From the NCBI RefSeq assembly GCF_020783655.1, contig NZ_JAJGQH010000003.1, forward strand, positions 186,001 through 250,000: a stretch of DNA of 64,000 nt, in the 5' to 3' direction. Below, piece by piece: positions 49,061-56,704 of the stretch (position 1 is its first letter; each line of letters begins with the position of its first letter). This DNA is from Xanthomonas melonis. Lineage in GTDB: Bacteria > Pseudomonadota > Gammaproteobacteria > Xanthomonadales > Xanthomonadaceae. The notes beneath the pieces were generated by a model, which was not told where the DNA came from, ran no database searches, and worked only from the letters and a program-made list of their open reading frames with translations. A program made the translations under genes and the position numbers.

Positions 49061-51964
49061 ATGTCCACCCTGCCAGCGCCATCGGGCGGCAGTGTCTATC
49101 CCAGTGGTCAGCCGGGGTCGCATTGCTACTCACACCACCAAGGCAAGTTCTTCGCCCATTGGTTGACGCTGCGCAGTCGCGACGAATCTGCAGTTGCACG
49201 GGCCTTGTCTGCTGCGCGCGTCGATATGAACCCGCATCAGGTGGATGCCGCCTTGTTCGCGCTCAAATCGCCTGTCGAGGCCGGCGTGTTGCTTGCCGAC
49301 GAGGTCGGGCTTGGCAAGACCATCGAGGCCGGGTTGGTGTTGGCCCAGCATTGGGCGCAACGCCGCCGCCGTTTGCTGTTGATCGTTCCTGCAACACTGC
49401 GCAAGCAGTGGACACAGGAGCTCGAAGAGAAGTTTCAACTCCCGTCCGTCATTCTCGAGAGCAAATCGTTCAACGCTTCTCGTCAACTTGGCGGAGGCAA
49501 TCCTTTTCAGATCGATGACGCGATCGTCGTGACGTCCTATGAGTTTGCCGCAAGCAAGCAAAAAGAGCTTGCTGCGGTCAGTTGGGATCTGGTTGTGCTG
49601 GATGAGGCGCACAAGCTGCGCAACTTGTATAAAGGCAAGAGTGCGTCAAAGCGTGCTGTCGCCTTGAACGAAGCGCTACGTGGAAGGCGAAAGGTCTTGC
49701 TGACCGCAACGCCGTTCCAGAATTCGTTGATGGAGTTGTATGGGCTGGTGTCCTTCATCAGCGACGAGTTCTTTGGTAGCCAGAAGGCGTTTCAGATGCA
49801 GTACGCTTCTGGCCGAAGTTCCGAAGCTCGTCTGAATGATCTGAGGTACCGACTCCAGCCGATTTGCCACCGTACCTTGCGTCGTCAGGTACAGGCCGAA
49901 GGTGGCATCAACTTCACCAAGCGTTTTTCCGTCACCCAGGACTTTACGCCCTCCGACGAGGAGCTTGAGCTCTACGACAAGGTTTCGGCTTACCTGCAGG
50001 ATCCTTCCATCCTTGCCATCAAGCCGACCGCCCGGCATCTGGTGACATTGGTGGTGCGCAAGATTCTGGCCTCCTCGACGTTCGCCATCGCCGATACGCT
50101 CGACACGATCATCGGTCGACTCGAGTCCAATCAGGCGCTCACCGCCAGGCAGATCGAAGATTTCGAGACCGTCGACGAGCTCAGCGACGAGCTGGATTCC
50201 GACGGGCCGGAAAGGCAGAGCGACGCGCTTGGTAGCGATGCCTTGCAGGCCGAGCTGTTGTGCCGTGCGCAGGAAATCGATCGTTTGCGTGGCTACCGCG
50301 ACCTGGCCAGGCAGATTCAAAGCAATCGCAAGGGCGATGCGCTCTTGCTGGTCCTCGGGCGAGCGCTCGGGATGGCCGAAAAGCTCGGCGGTCAGCGCAA
50401 GGCGGTGATCTTTACCGAGTCGCGGCGCACACAGGAGTACCTGCGTGTGCTGCTCGAAGAGCATGGCTATGCGGGACGAACCGTGCTGCTCAATGGGAGC
50501 AACGACGACGTTGATTCCCGGCAGCTGTACGCCGATTGGCTGGAGCGTCATGCCGGCTCTGCGCTCGTTTCAGGTTCCAAGACTGCAGATATGAAAGCCG
50601 CAGTGGTCGAAGCCTTCCGCGATCAACGGGATATTCTCATCGCTACCGAAGCAGGCGGAGAGGGCATCAACCTGCAATTTTGCTCGTTGCTGGTCAACTA
50701 CGATCTTCCCTGGAATCCGCAACGTGTCGAGCAGCGGATCGGACGCATCCATCGCTACGGTCAGAAGAGCGATGTGGTCGTGGTGAATTTTGTCAACCGC
50801 AAGAATCGCGCCGATCAATTGGTGTTTGAACTCCTGGAAAAGAAGTTCAAATTGTTTGACGGAGTTTTTGGTGCCAGCGACGAGATCTTGGGTGCGATCG
50901 AATCCGGTGTGGACATCGAGCAGCGTATCCTGCGCATCTATCAGAATTGCCGCGATGCCGCCCAGATCGAGTCCGAGTTCGCTGCCTTGCAGTCCGAGCT
51001 TGACGAGAGCATCGGCCGACGTGAAGAAAGCGCGCGGCGCATGCTGCTAGAGCATTTCGACGAGGACGTTGTGCGCAACTTGCGCTCACGTCGCGCAGGG
51101 ATGCTGCACAAGATCAATCAGTATGAAAGCCAGTTTCTCCACCTGATCGCCGCCGAACGGCCTAAGGCACTGATCAGGGACAAGCTGGTTCAATTGGAGG
51201 AAGGCGATTACGCCGTCAGCTGGCCGCCGGCCGAAGAAGCCAATGCCGGATTGTTGAGGCCGGACAAGGGGTTGGGGGAACAGCTATGCCGCCAGGCGAA
51301 GGAGCGTCCGACTCCCCCTGGTACGCTCCATTTCGATTACGCCGCTGTGGATGCGCAGCGTGCCGATGTGCGGCAATGGTTGGGAAGCCGTGGGCAACTG
51401 CGGGTGGCTGTGGTCACTATCCAGACCGCAGAGGAAGTGCTCGAAGAATTGGTGTGCAGTGCACTGTGTAGCGATGGACGCGTCGTGCCGGACGAGACCG
51501 CTGCGCGTTTGATGGAAGTGCCGGCCCGTTTTGTGTCAAGACATCGTGTGGCTGAAGATGGTCCGCTGCCCGCTTTTGAAGCATCAGTGGAACGCGTGCT
51601 GGCTGAGGCAAACAGGCGCAACGAACAGTGGTTTCTGCAGGAGTCCGAACGTCTTGACCGGTGGGGCGAGGATCAACGGCTACTGCTGCAGCAGAGTATC
51701 GATGAGTTCGACCTGCAGGTGCGCGATGCCAAGCGAGCGCTGCGCCAGCTCGAGACCCTGGAGCAAAAAGCCCAGCTCAAACGTGAGATCAAGCGGGTCG
51801 AGCAGCAGCGTGATGATGCCATGCTGGATTTCTTCGAAGGGAGAAAGCGCATCGAGCGTAGCCAGGACGCGATGCTGGAGCGGGTTGAGAATGCGCTGCG
51901 CACGCAGCACAACGTGACGGTGCTGTTCAATGTGGAGTGGACGTTGGAGCATCCCGATAAATGA
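49061..51964 (+). CDS. SNF2/RapA-type helicase, first gene of the island
   Basis: 967-residue SF2 protein. The ATPase core has Walker A in LLADEVGLGKTIEAGLVLAQ (about 75-95), DEAH-type Walker B in VVLDEAHKLRN (about 180), motif III LLTATPFQN, and a helicase C domain (about 450-600). The latter has IATEAGGEGINLQ and the terminal RVEQRIGRIHRYGQK. A long charged coiled coil (about 840-950) ends the protein. ATG 49061 has an AAGG ribosome site and is preferred over TTG 48992. Family members remodel protein-DNA complexes; in defence islands such helicases serve as sensors or translocases. Stop overlaps the next gene by ATGA. Codons such as TTT, TAT and AAA are more frequent than in neighbouring genes, suggesting acquisition. 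Confidence 0.88.
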   Translation: MSTLPAPSGGSVYPSGQPGSHCYSHHQGKFFAHWLTLRSRDESAVARALSAARVDMNPHQVDAALFALKSPVEAGVLLADEVGLGKTIEAGLVLAQHWAQRRRRLLLIVPATLRKQWTQELEEKFQLPSVILESKSFNASRQLGGGNPFQIDDAIVVTSYEFAASKQKELAAVSWDLVVLDEAHKLRNLYKGKSASKRAVALNEALRGRRKVLLTATPFQNSLMELYGLVSFISDEFFGSQKAFQMQYASGRSSEARLNDLRYRLQPICHRTLRRQVQAEGGINFTKRFSVTQDFTPSDEELELYDKVSAYLQDPSILAIKPTARHLVTLVVRKILASSTFAIADTLDTIIGRLESNQALTARQIEDFETVDELSDELDSDGPERQSDALGSDALQAELLCRAQEIDRLRGYRDLARQIQSNRKGDALLLVLGRALGMAEKLGGQRKAVIFTESRRTQEYLRVLLEEHGYAGRTVLLNGSNDDVDSRQLYADWLERHAGSALVSGSKTADMKAAVVEAFRDQRDILIATEAGGEGINLQFCSLLVNYDLPWNPQRVEQRIGRIHRYGQKSDVVVVNFVNRKNRADQLVFELLEKKFKLFDGVFGASDEILGAIESGVDIEQRILRIYQNCRDAAQIESEFAALQSELDESIGRREESARRMLLEHFDEDVVRNLRSRRAGMLHKINQYESQFLHLIAAERPKALIRDKLVQLEEGDYAVSWPPAEEANAGLLRPDKGLGEQLCRQAKERPTPPGTLHFDYAAVDAQRADVRQWLGSRGQLRVAVVTIQTAEEVLEELVCSALCSDGRVVPDETAARLMEVPARFVSRHRVAEDGPLPAFEASVERVLAEANRRNEQWFLQESERLDRWGEDQRLLLQQSIDEFDLQVRDAKRALRQLETLEQKAQLKREIKRVEQQRDDAMLDFFEGRKRIERSQDAMLERVENALRTQHNVTVLFNVEWTLEHPDK

Positions 51965-53277
51965 GTAATTCACGTGAATTGGGCGATCTGCTGGAGCAGA
52001 TTCGTCTGGGCGAAGATTCGCAGCTGGAATTCAAGCGTGTCGTCTTCGAGAACGACAAGATCAAGGGGCCGAACGGAGAGAGCCTTTGCCAGGAGATTGC
52101 AGCCTTCGCCAACGCCATCGGCGGGCGTCTGATCCTGGGCGTGGACGACAGGACCCGCGATGTGGTCGGCATCCCGCTCGAGCAGCTCGATGCAGTCAGC
52201 ATCTGGGTAGAGAACTGCGTGCGCGATCGCATCAAGCCGGAGCCCACTGTCTATCTCCGGCGGCGGTTGGTCCCCGACCGGACGGGGACCGAACATGCCG
52301 TGCTGGTGATCGATGTACCGCGTTCGTTGTATGTCCACCTTGCGCCGGGCGGCTATTTCCGGCGCCAGGGCAGTTCCAAGCACGAACTGCCACCAAACGA
52401 ATTGTTGCGTCTCATGCAGTCGCGGCAGCGCGCCGGAACGCTGGGTTTCGATGAAATGCCCGTATTGGGCTGTACGCAAGTGAACTTCGATGCTGCGCTG
52501 TACGGCCGTTTTCTCGGGACGACCGTCGAGCCTGAGGAGTTGCGCCTGCGCAAGCTGAAGCTGCTGGTGCCGGGAGAGCCTGGCGAGGAATGGGCCAGTG
52601 TCGCCGGCGTCTTGATGGCCACCGCCACACCAAGCGATTGGTTGCCGCAGGCTTATGTGCAATGCGTGCACTATGCCGGCACCGAGAAGACCGCCCAGGA
52701 GCAGCTGGATGCGCAGGATATCCAGGGGCCGCTCGATCAGCAGATTCGTCAGGCGGCCGCCTTCGTGCTGCGCGGCATGCGCACCGCTGCCCGCAAACAG
52801 CTGGGCCGGATCGACGTGCCACAGTTCGACCCGGAGGCTGTCTTCGAGGCCATCGCCAATGCCGGTGCGCACCGTGACTATTCGATCAGCGGAGCGCCCG
52901 TGCAGGTACATCTGTTCGCCGACCGGCTGGAGATCACTTCGCCCGGCGCATTACCCAACTCGCAATCGGTGGAGTCGATCGCCCTGCGCACCGCCACGCG
53001 CAATGAACTGCTGACCAATCTGCTGGCGCGCTGCCCGGTCGAGATGGAAGGCGTCGGCCGGAGTCGCGTGATGGAGAAACGTGGCGAGGGCGTGCCGCAG
53101 ATCCTCAACCGTAGCGAGCGGCTGTCTGGACATCGGCCAAAGTTCGAGTTGCTGGGTGAAAATGCTTTTCGTGTGACGTTGTACGCAGCTGATCCTGAAA
53201 CGAGCCCGCTATTGAGCGAAGCCGGTAGAGGCAATATCGGCCTTACCCATGTGGGATTTACGCACGGCGATGGCTGA
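51961..53277 (+). CDS. Schlafen/AlbA_2-domain protein with RecG-like ATP-binding C-terminal part
   Basis: 438 residues. The N-terminal AlbA_2 (Schlafen-type) domain, about 8-140, has EDSQLEFKRVVF and CQEIAAFANAIGGRLILGVD, the classic nucleic-acid-binding core. A middle region of unknown type follows. The C-terminal part has EAIANAGAHRDYSISGAPVQ and RLEITSPGALPN, as in the RecG-like HATPase_c_4 proteins, where Asn and Glu bind ATP. It is translationally coupled to the helicase gene (ATGA) and followed 127 bases later by the PHP-ATPase gene. Schlafen-type proteins can be tRNA or DNA nucleases or transcription factors; which applies here cannot be told. Confidence 0.87.
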   Translation: MSNSRELGDLLEQIRLGEDSQLEFKRVVFENDKIKGPNGESLCQEIAAFANAIGGRLILGVDDRTRDVVGIPLEQLDAVSIWVENCVRDRIKPEPTVYLRRRLVPDRTGTEHAVLVIDVPRSLYVHLAPGGYFRRQGSSKHELPPNELLRLMQSRQRAGTLGFDEMPVLGCTQVNFDAALYGRFLGTTVEPEELRLRKLKLLVPGEPGEEWASVAGVLMATATPSDWLPQAYVQCVHYAGTEKTAQEQLDAQDIQGPLDQQIRQAAAFVLRGMRTAARKQLGRIDVPQFDPEAVFEAIANAGAHRDYSISGAPVQVHLFADRLEITSPGALPNSQSVESIALRTATRNELLTNLLARCPVEMEGVGRSRVMEKRGEGVPQILNRSERLSGHRPKFELLGENAFRVTLYAADPETSPLLSEAGRGNIGLTHVGFTHGDG

Positions 53278-53404
53278 AGAATTGATCTGTCGCTGATAGA
53301 AGTAAGTGGAGTCGCTAGCTCCCGTGCCAAGAGCTATACCTGTGGCTACAGGCAGGTTAAGTTGAAATACGAAACAACTGACACAACAGCCAAGGAGAGC
53401 CGAT

Positions 53405-56233
53405 ATGACAGACTTCCCAGGAGCGCGCTGGTGGCGTTGCGATTTCCACAATCACACGCCGGCATCCAGCGACTACCGCGGCAACTCCGCTTACTCGGAT
53501 CGTGATTGGCTCCTGGACTACATGCGTGCCGGGATCGACTGCGTTGCGATCACCGACCACAACTGCGGCGACCGCATCGATAGCTTGCGCGGCGCGTTGG
53601 CCGGTTTGGTAGCCGAGCGACCCGCGCACAGCGATTACCGCCCGCTGGTGTTGTTGCCGGGCGTGGAAATCACAACCTCGGAGGGCTTGCACCTGCTAGC
53701 GATCTTCGACGTGGATGAGCCTGCCGACACCATCGATCGGGTGCTGATCCGCATCGAGTGCCCGAAGGGCGTCAAGAACCACGATAAGCAGTGCGGCAAG
53801 AATGCGCTGGATACCATCGATGCGATTCGCAAGGAAGGCGGTTTGGTCGTGGCTGCGCATATCGACAGGAACAACGGCTTGTACGAAGCGCAGGCAACGA
53901 CCTCGGCCAGTGGGGCGGTTGTCTACAGGACGCGCATGAAGCCCAGAACGCTGATACAAATTCTCAAGAAGAAAATCGATGCGGCGCAGGTGGTCGACGA
54001 AGCCAGTCCTGCGATTGCCAGTCATCTGCCAGCGCTGCGTGAGCGCGTCGCGATCGTAGCCGGTTCCGATTCGCACACGCCGGAGGACGCGGGCGCAGCC
54101 AGTACTTGGGTCAAGATGGGCAGTCCCAGTCTGACGGCATTGCGGATGGCCCTGTTGGACCACAAGGGCAGTGTCCAGCGCTTCGACTCGATGCTGCCAA
54201 ATCCAAACCGCACGCCGCCATTATGGGTGCGTAGCCTGAGTGCCGGCCCGCTGCAGTTGCGCCAGAATCGGCAACAGGGGCCGCTTAACGTCGAATTCAA
54301 TCCTTGGTTCAACGCCGTCATCGGCGGCCGCGGCACCGGCAAATCTTCGTTGGTGGAGCTGTTACGCATCGCGCTCCGTCGCGATGCCGACCTAGCTAGC
54401 AATCGTACCGGGCCGCTCGCGCAGCTTCGCGAGGTATTCGAGAACTTCTCGCGTTCCAACGACACGGAGGGACACGGCGCACTCCGCTCGGACACCAAGA
54501 TCCGCATCGAACTGGACAAGGACTGCCAGCCTTTGGCAGTGAACTGGGACAAGCGCTCCGGGCTGACGGCGGTCGAAGAGCGCGCCGGCGGCGTCTGGTC
54601 GCCCGTGCCCGAAGCGATCAGAGACGACTATGTGCGCAGTCGCTTCCCGGTGACGGTGCTGAGCCAGAAGCAGATCTACGCGCTGGCCGAACAGCGCGGC
54701 TACCTACTGGAGTTGCTCGACCGCCAGCCGCAGGTCGACAAGGCGCAATGGCAGCGGCGCTTCGAGACGGCGCAACAGCGCTTCCTCGGCCTGCGTGCGC
54801 AGGCGCGGCAGTTGGCACCGGATCTGAGTCAGCGGCCGGCGCTGGAAGCCGAGCTGCGCGATACCGAGCGCAAGCTCAAGGCACTGGAACTGTCCCACCA
54901 TGCAAGTAGCTTGCAAGCCTACCAGCGTGCACGGCACCAGCTGAGCGCGCAGCAGAACCTGCTCGCGCAGTGGCAGGCTGACCTCGACGGCATGCGCCCC
55001 ATGGTGGAAGACGCCGACCTGTTCCGGCGCATCCAATTTGAGGGGTTCGACGAGGGCATTGGCGAGGAAGCCGAATTTCTGGGGCTGGTTGAGCAGGTCG
55101 AGTCGGAGCTGCGCGGCCAGTATCAGCAGATTCAGCATGCGGTGACACAGATCGAGGCGACACTGGCGGCGGCACCCGTGCGTTTCGGCGTCCTGGGCTT
55201 GCAGAAGGAGATCGCGCAGGCACAGGCCGACTATCAGGGCCTGCTGGAGCGGCTGAAATCCCAGGGGGTGGAATCGCCCAATCAATATGCCGCGTTGGTC
55301 GCACGGCGGGAAGATCTGCATAAGGAGCTCGCTCGCCTGGACGCGCGTTTGCAGGAACAGGCGAGCTACCAGCGGCAAGCGGATGATGTGATGGCAGAAT
55401 TGGCGCGGTTGCGTCGTCAACTCAGCGACAGGCGGCAGGCCTTCATTGAAACGATCAACCAACGCGCTGGGGACAGGATTAGCCTGAGCCTTTCTCGCTT
55501 CGGAAGGCCCGCAGGCGCCGAGGCCCGCTTCCGCGAGTTGATCAAGCAGCCTGCCGCGTTCACCGAGGACATCTATGAGGTGCTCGATGGTGGTGCCGAG
55601 CGCGGTATTCTGCATCGGTTGTTTAGCGTACCGATGGACTTTGAGAGCGAGCTCGGCGCATTGAAGGCTGAGATTTTACGCATGCGTCAGACGCCTGCCA
55701 AGCACGAGGATCTGCTGGGTGAGAAGGTCAACAAGCGCTTGCGTACACACCTCGAAACCCGGCTCGTCGAATCCGATGTCGACGAACTGCTGACATGGTT
55801 TCCGGAGGACGGTCTCGATCTGAGGTTCATGCAGAGCGGCAAGTTGCTCTCGGTGGATGGGGCGTCCGCAGGGCAGAAAAGTGCTGCCGTGCTTTCCCTG
55901 CTGCTGGCGTTTGGCGGCGAGCCGTTGATCGTGGATCAGCCAGAAGACGATCTGGACAATGCCATGGTGATGAACTTAGTCGTGAGCCAGATCCGTGCCA
56001 ACAAGACGTACCGGCAATTGATCGTCGTCACCCACAATCCAAACGTCGTGGTCAACGGCGATGCCGAATGGGTCATCCCGATGCAGTTCCACAAGGGCCA
56101 GATCGAGATGGATACCGCCGGCGTGGGCGCCGTCTCCGAGCGCGGTACCCGTAACGCCATCTGCGCCATCATGGAGGGCGGCGAGCAGGCATTGCGCATG
56201 CGTTATCGGAAGATCCTGGAGGATATGGCGTGA
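53405..56233 (+). CDS. PHP-domain / SMC-like ABC ATPase (Ppl/TrlF-like)
   Basis: 942 residues. The N-terminal PHP phosphoesterase domain (about 10-260) has a full set of metal-ligand motifs: CDFHNHTPAS, AITDHNCGD, PGVEITTSEG, AAHIDRNNG and GSDSHTPEDAG. An ABC/SMC-type ATPase follows: Walker A in IGGRGTGKSSLVE (about 305), a long coiled coil (about 430-680), signature SAGQKSAAVLS (about 820) and Walker B LIVDQPEDDLDNA (about 840), then VVTHNPNVVVNGDA. The same PHP-SMC layout is found in the single-gene Ppl anti-phage protein and in TrlF-like ATPases. AAGGAGA precedes the ATG. It likely acts as a nuclease or phosphoesterase gated by ATP-dependent DNA sensing (inference). Confidence 0.88.
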   Translation: MTDFPGARWWRCDFHNHTPASSDYRGNSAYSDRDWLLDYMRAGIDCVAITDHNCGDRIDSLRGALAGLVAERPAHSDYRPLVLLPGVEITTSEGLHLLAIFDVDEPADTIDRVLIRIECPKGVKNHDKQCGKNALDTIDAIRKEGGLVVAAHIDRNNGLYEAQATTSASGAVVYRTRMKPRTLIQILKKKIDAAQVVDEASPAIASHLPALRERVAIVAGSDSHTPEDAGAASTWVKMGSPSLTALRMALLDHKGSVQRFDSMLPNPNRTPPLWVRSLSAGPLQLRQNRQQGPLNVEFNPWFNAVIGGRGTGKSSLVELLRIALRRDADLASNRTGPLAQLREVFENFSRSNDTEGHGALRSDTKIRIELDKDCQPLAVNWDKRSGLTAVEERAGGVWSPVPEAIRDDYVRSRFPVTVLSQKQIYALAEQRGYLLELLDRQPQVDKAQWQRRFETAQQRFLGLRAQARQLAPDLSQRPALEAELRDTERKLKALELSHHASSLQAYQRARHQLSAQQNLLAQWQADLDGMRPMVEDADLFRRIQFEGFDEGIGEEAEFLGLVEQVESELRGQYQQIQHAVTQIEATLAAAPVRFGVLGLQKEIAQAQADYQGLLERLKSQGVESPNQYAALVARREDLHKELARLDARLQEQASYQRQADDVMAELARLRRQLSDRRQAFIETINQRAGDRISLSLSRFGRPAGAEARFRELIKQPAAFTEDIYEVLDGGAERGILHRLFSVPMDFESELGALKAEILRMRQTPAKHEDLLGEKVNKRLRTHLETRLVESDVDELLTWFPEDGLDLRFMQSGKLLSVDGASAGQKSAAVLSLLLAFGGEPLIVDQPEDDLDNAMVMNLVVSQIRANKTYRQLIVVTHNPNVVVNGDAEWVIPMQFHKGQIEMDTAGVGAVSERGTRNAICAIMEGGEQALRMRYRKILEDMA

Positions 56234-56704
56234 CCGTCTATCTTGCGGATGCGGCACCGTTCGAGGGGAGGCTCCCTTAGGACACAGTCTCCGCTTGAAA
56301 TCAAGCCAGTTGAAGTTTCGCGGTGATGGAGACAGACCAGCCCCCTTAGGCCGACGAGTTTCGCAGCCCCTCTAACTGCGGCGAAGGTGGCATGAGGTGC
56401 GATCTCAATAATCAAATGCGCCGTTCCTGTGCTGAGGTCCGCAACGGCTTCAAAAACTGCAAACGTGTGGTAAAGGATGAGCCGCTCGCGCTTGCCATTA
56501 AATGGACGGGCAACTGCAATCCGAGGCAACTTCACAACCGGGCGTTGACACCGATGTCACGTCGGCTCTAGCGTCGCTGCGCAGGCGTTTGCGCCGAGCG
56601 GTCGGGGGGCCATCGGACAAGGGGCGGCGGTGCATGCATCGCCGGCAGGCGTCGTTGCAGTGCATCGCCACGCCGGCCGCGTCCGGCTTCTCCCGGGGGA
56701 TTTT
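56234..56704. other. Right edge of the island and TonB-receptor promoter region
   Basis: 471 bases. The first 250 are less GC-rich than the surroundings and contain an open minus-strand frame (56203-56535) of 110 codons with no recognisable family, which I do not call a gene. The last 160 contain the LacI-like operator and -35 of the receptor gene. No direct repeat or integrase site marking the island edge was found by eye. Confidence 0.45.
56545..56572 (+). promoter_or_regulatory. Promoter with LacI-family operator-like palindrome
   Basis: TTGACA (56545-56550) is a perfect -35; TCTAGC 16 bases later is a poor -10. TGACACCGATGTCA (56546-56559) overlaps the -35 and is a palindrome with the central CG typical of LacI-family operators (TGACA-n-CG-n-TGTCA). 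Sugar-responsive repression of the receptor gene is likely; the repressor gene is not in the window. Confidence 0.5.

Noticed and set aside
56203..56535. 110-codon minus-strand frame at the right edge of the island
   Set aside because: Overlaps the end of the PHP-ATPase gene, has no recognisable motif and no good ribosome site; could be a relic but cannot be supported.
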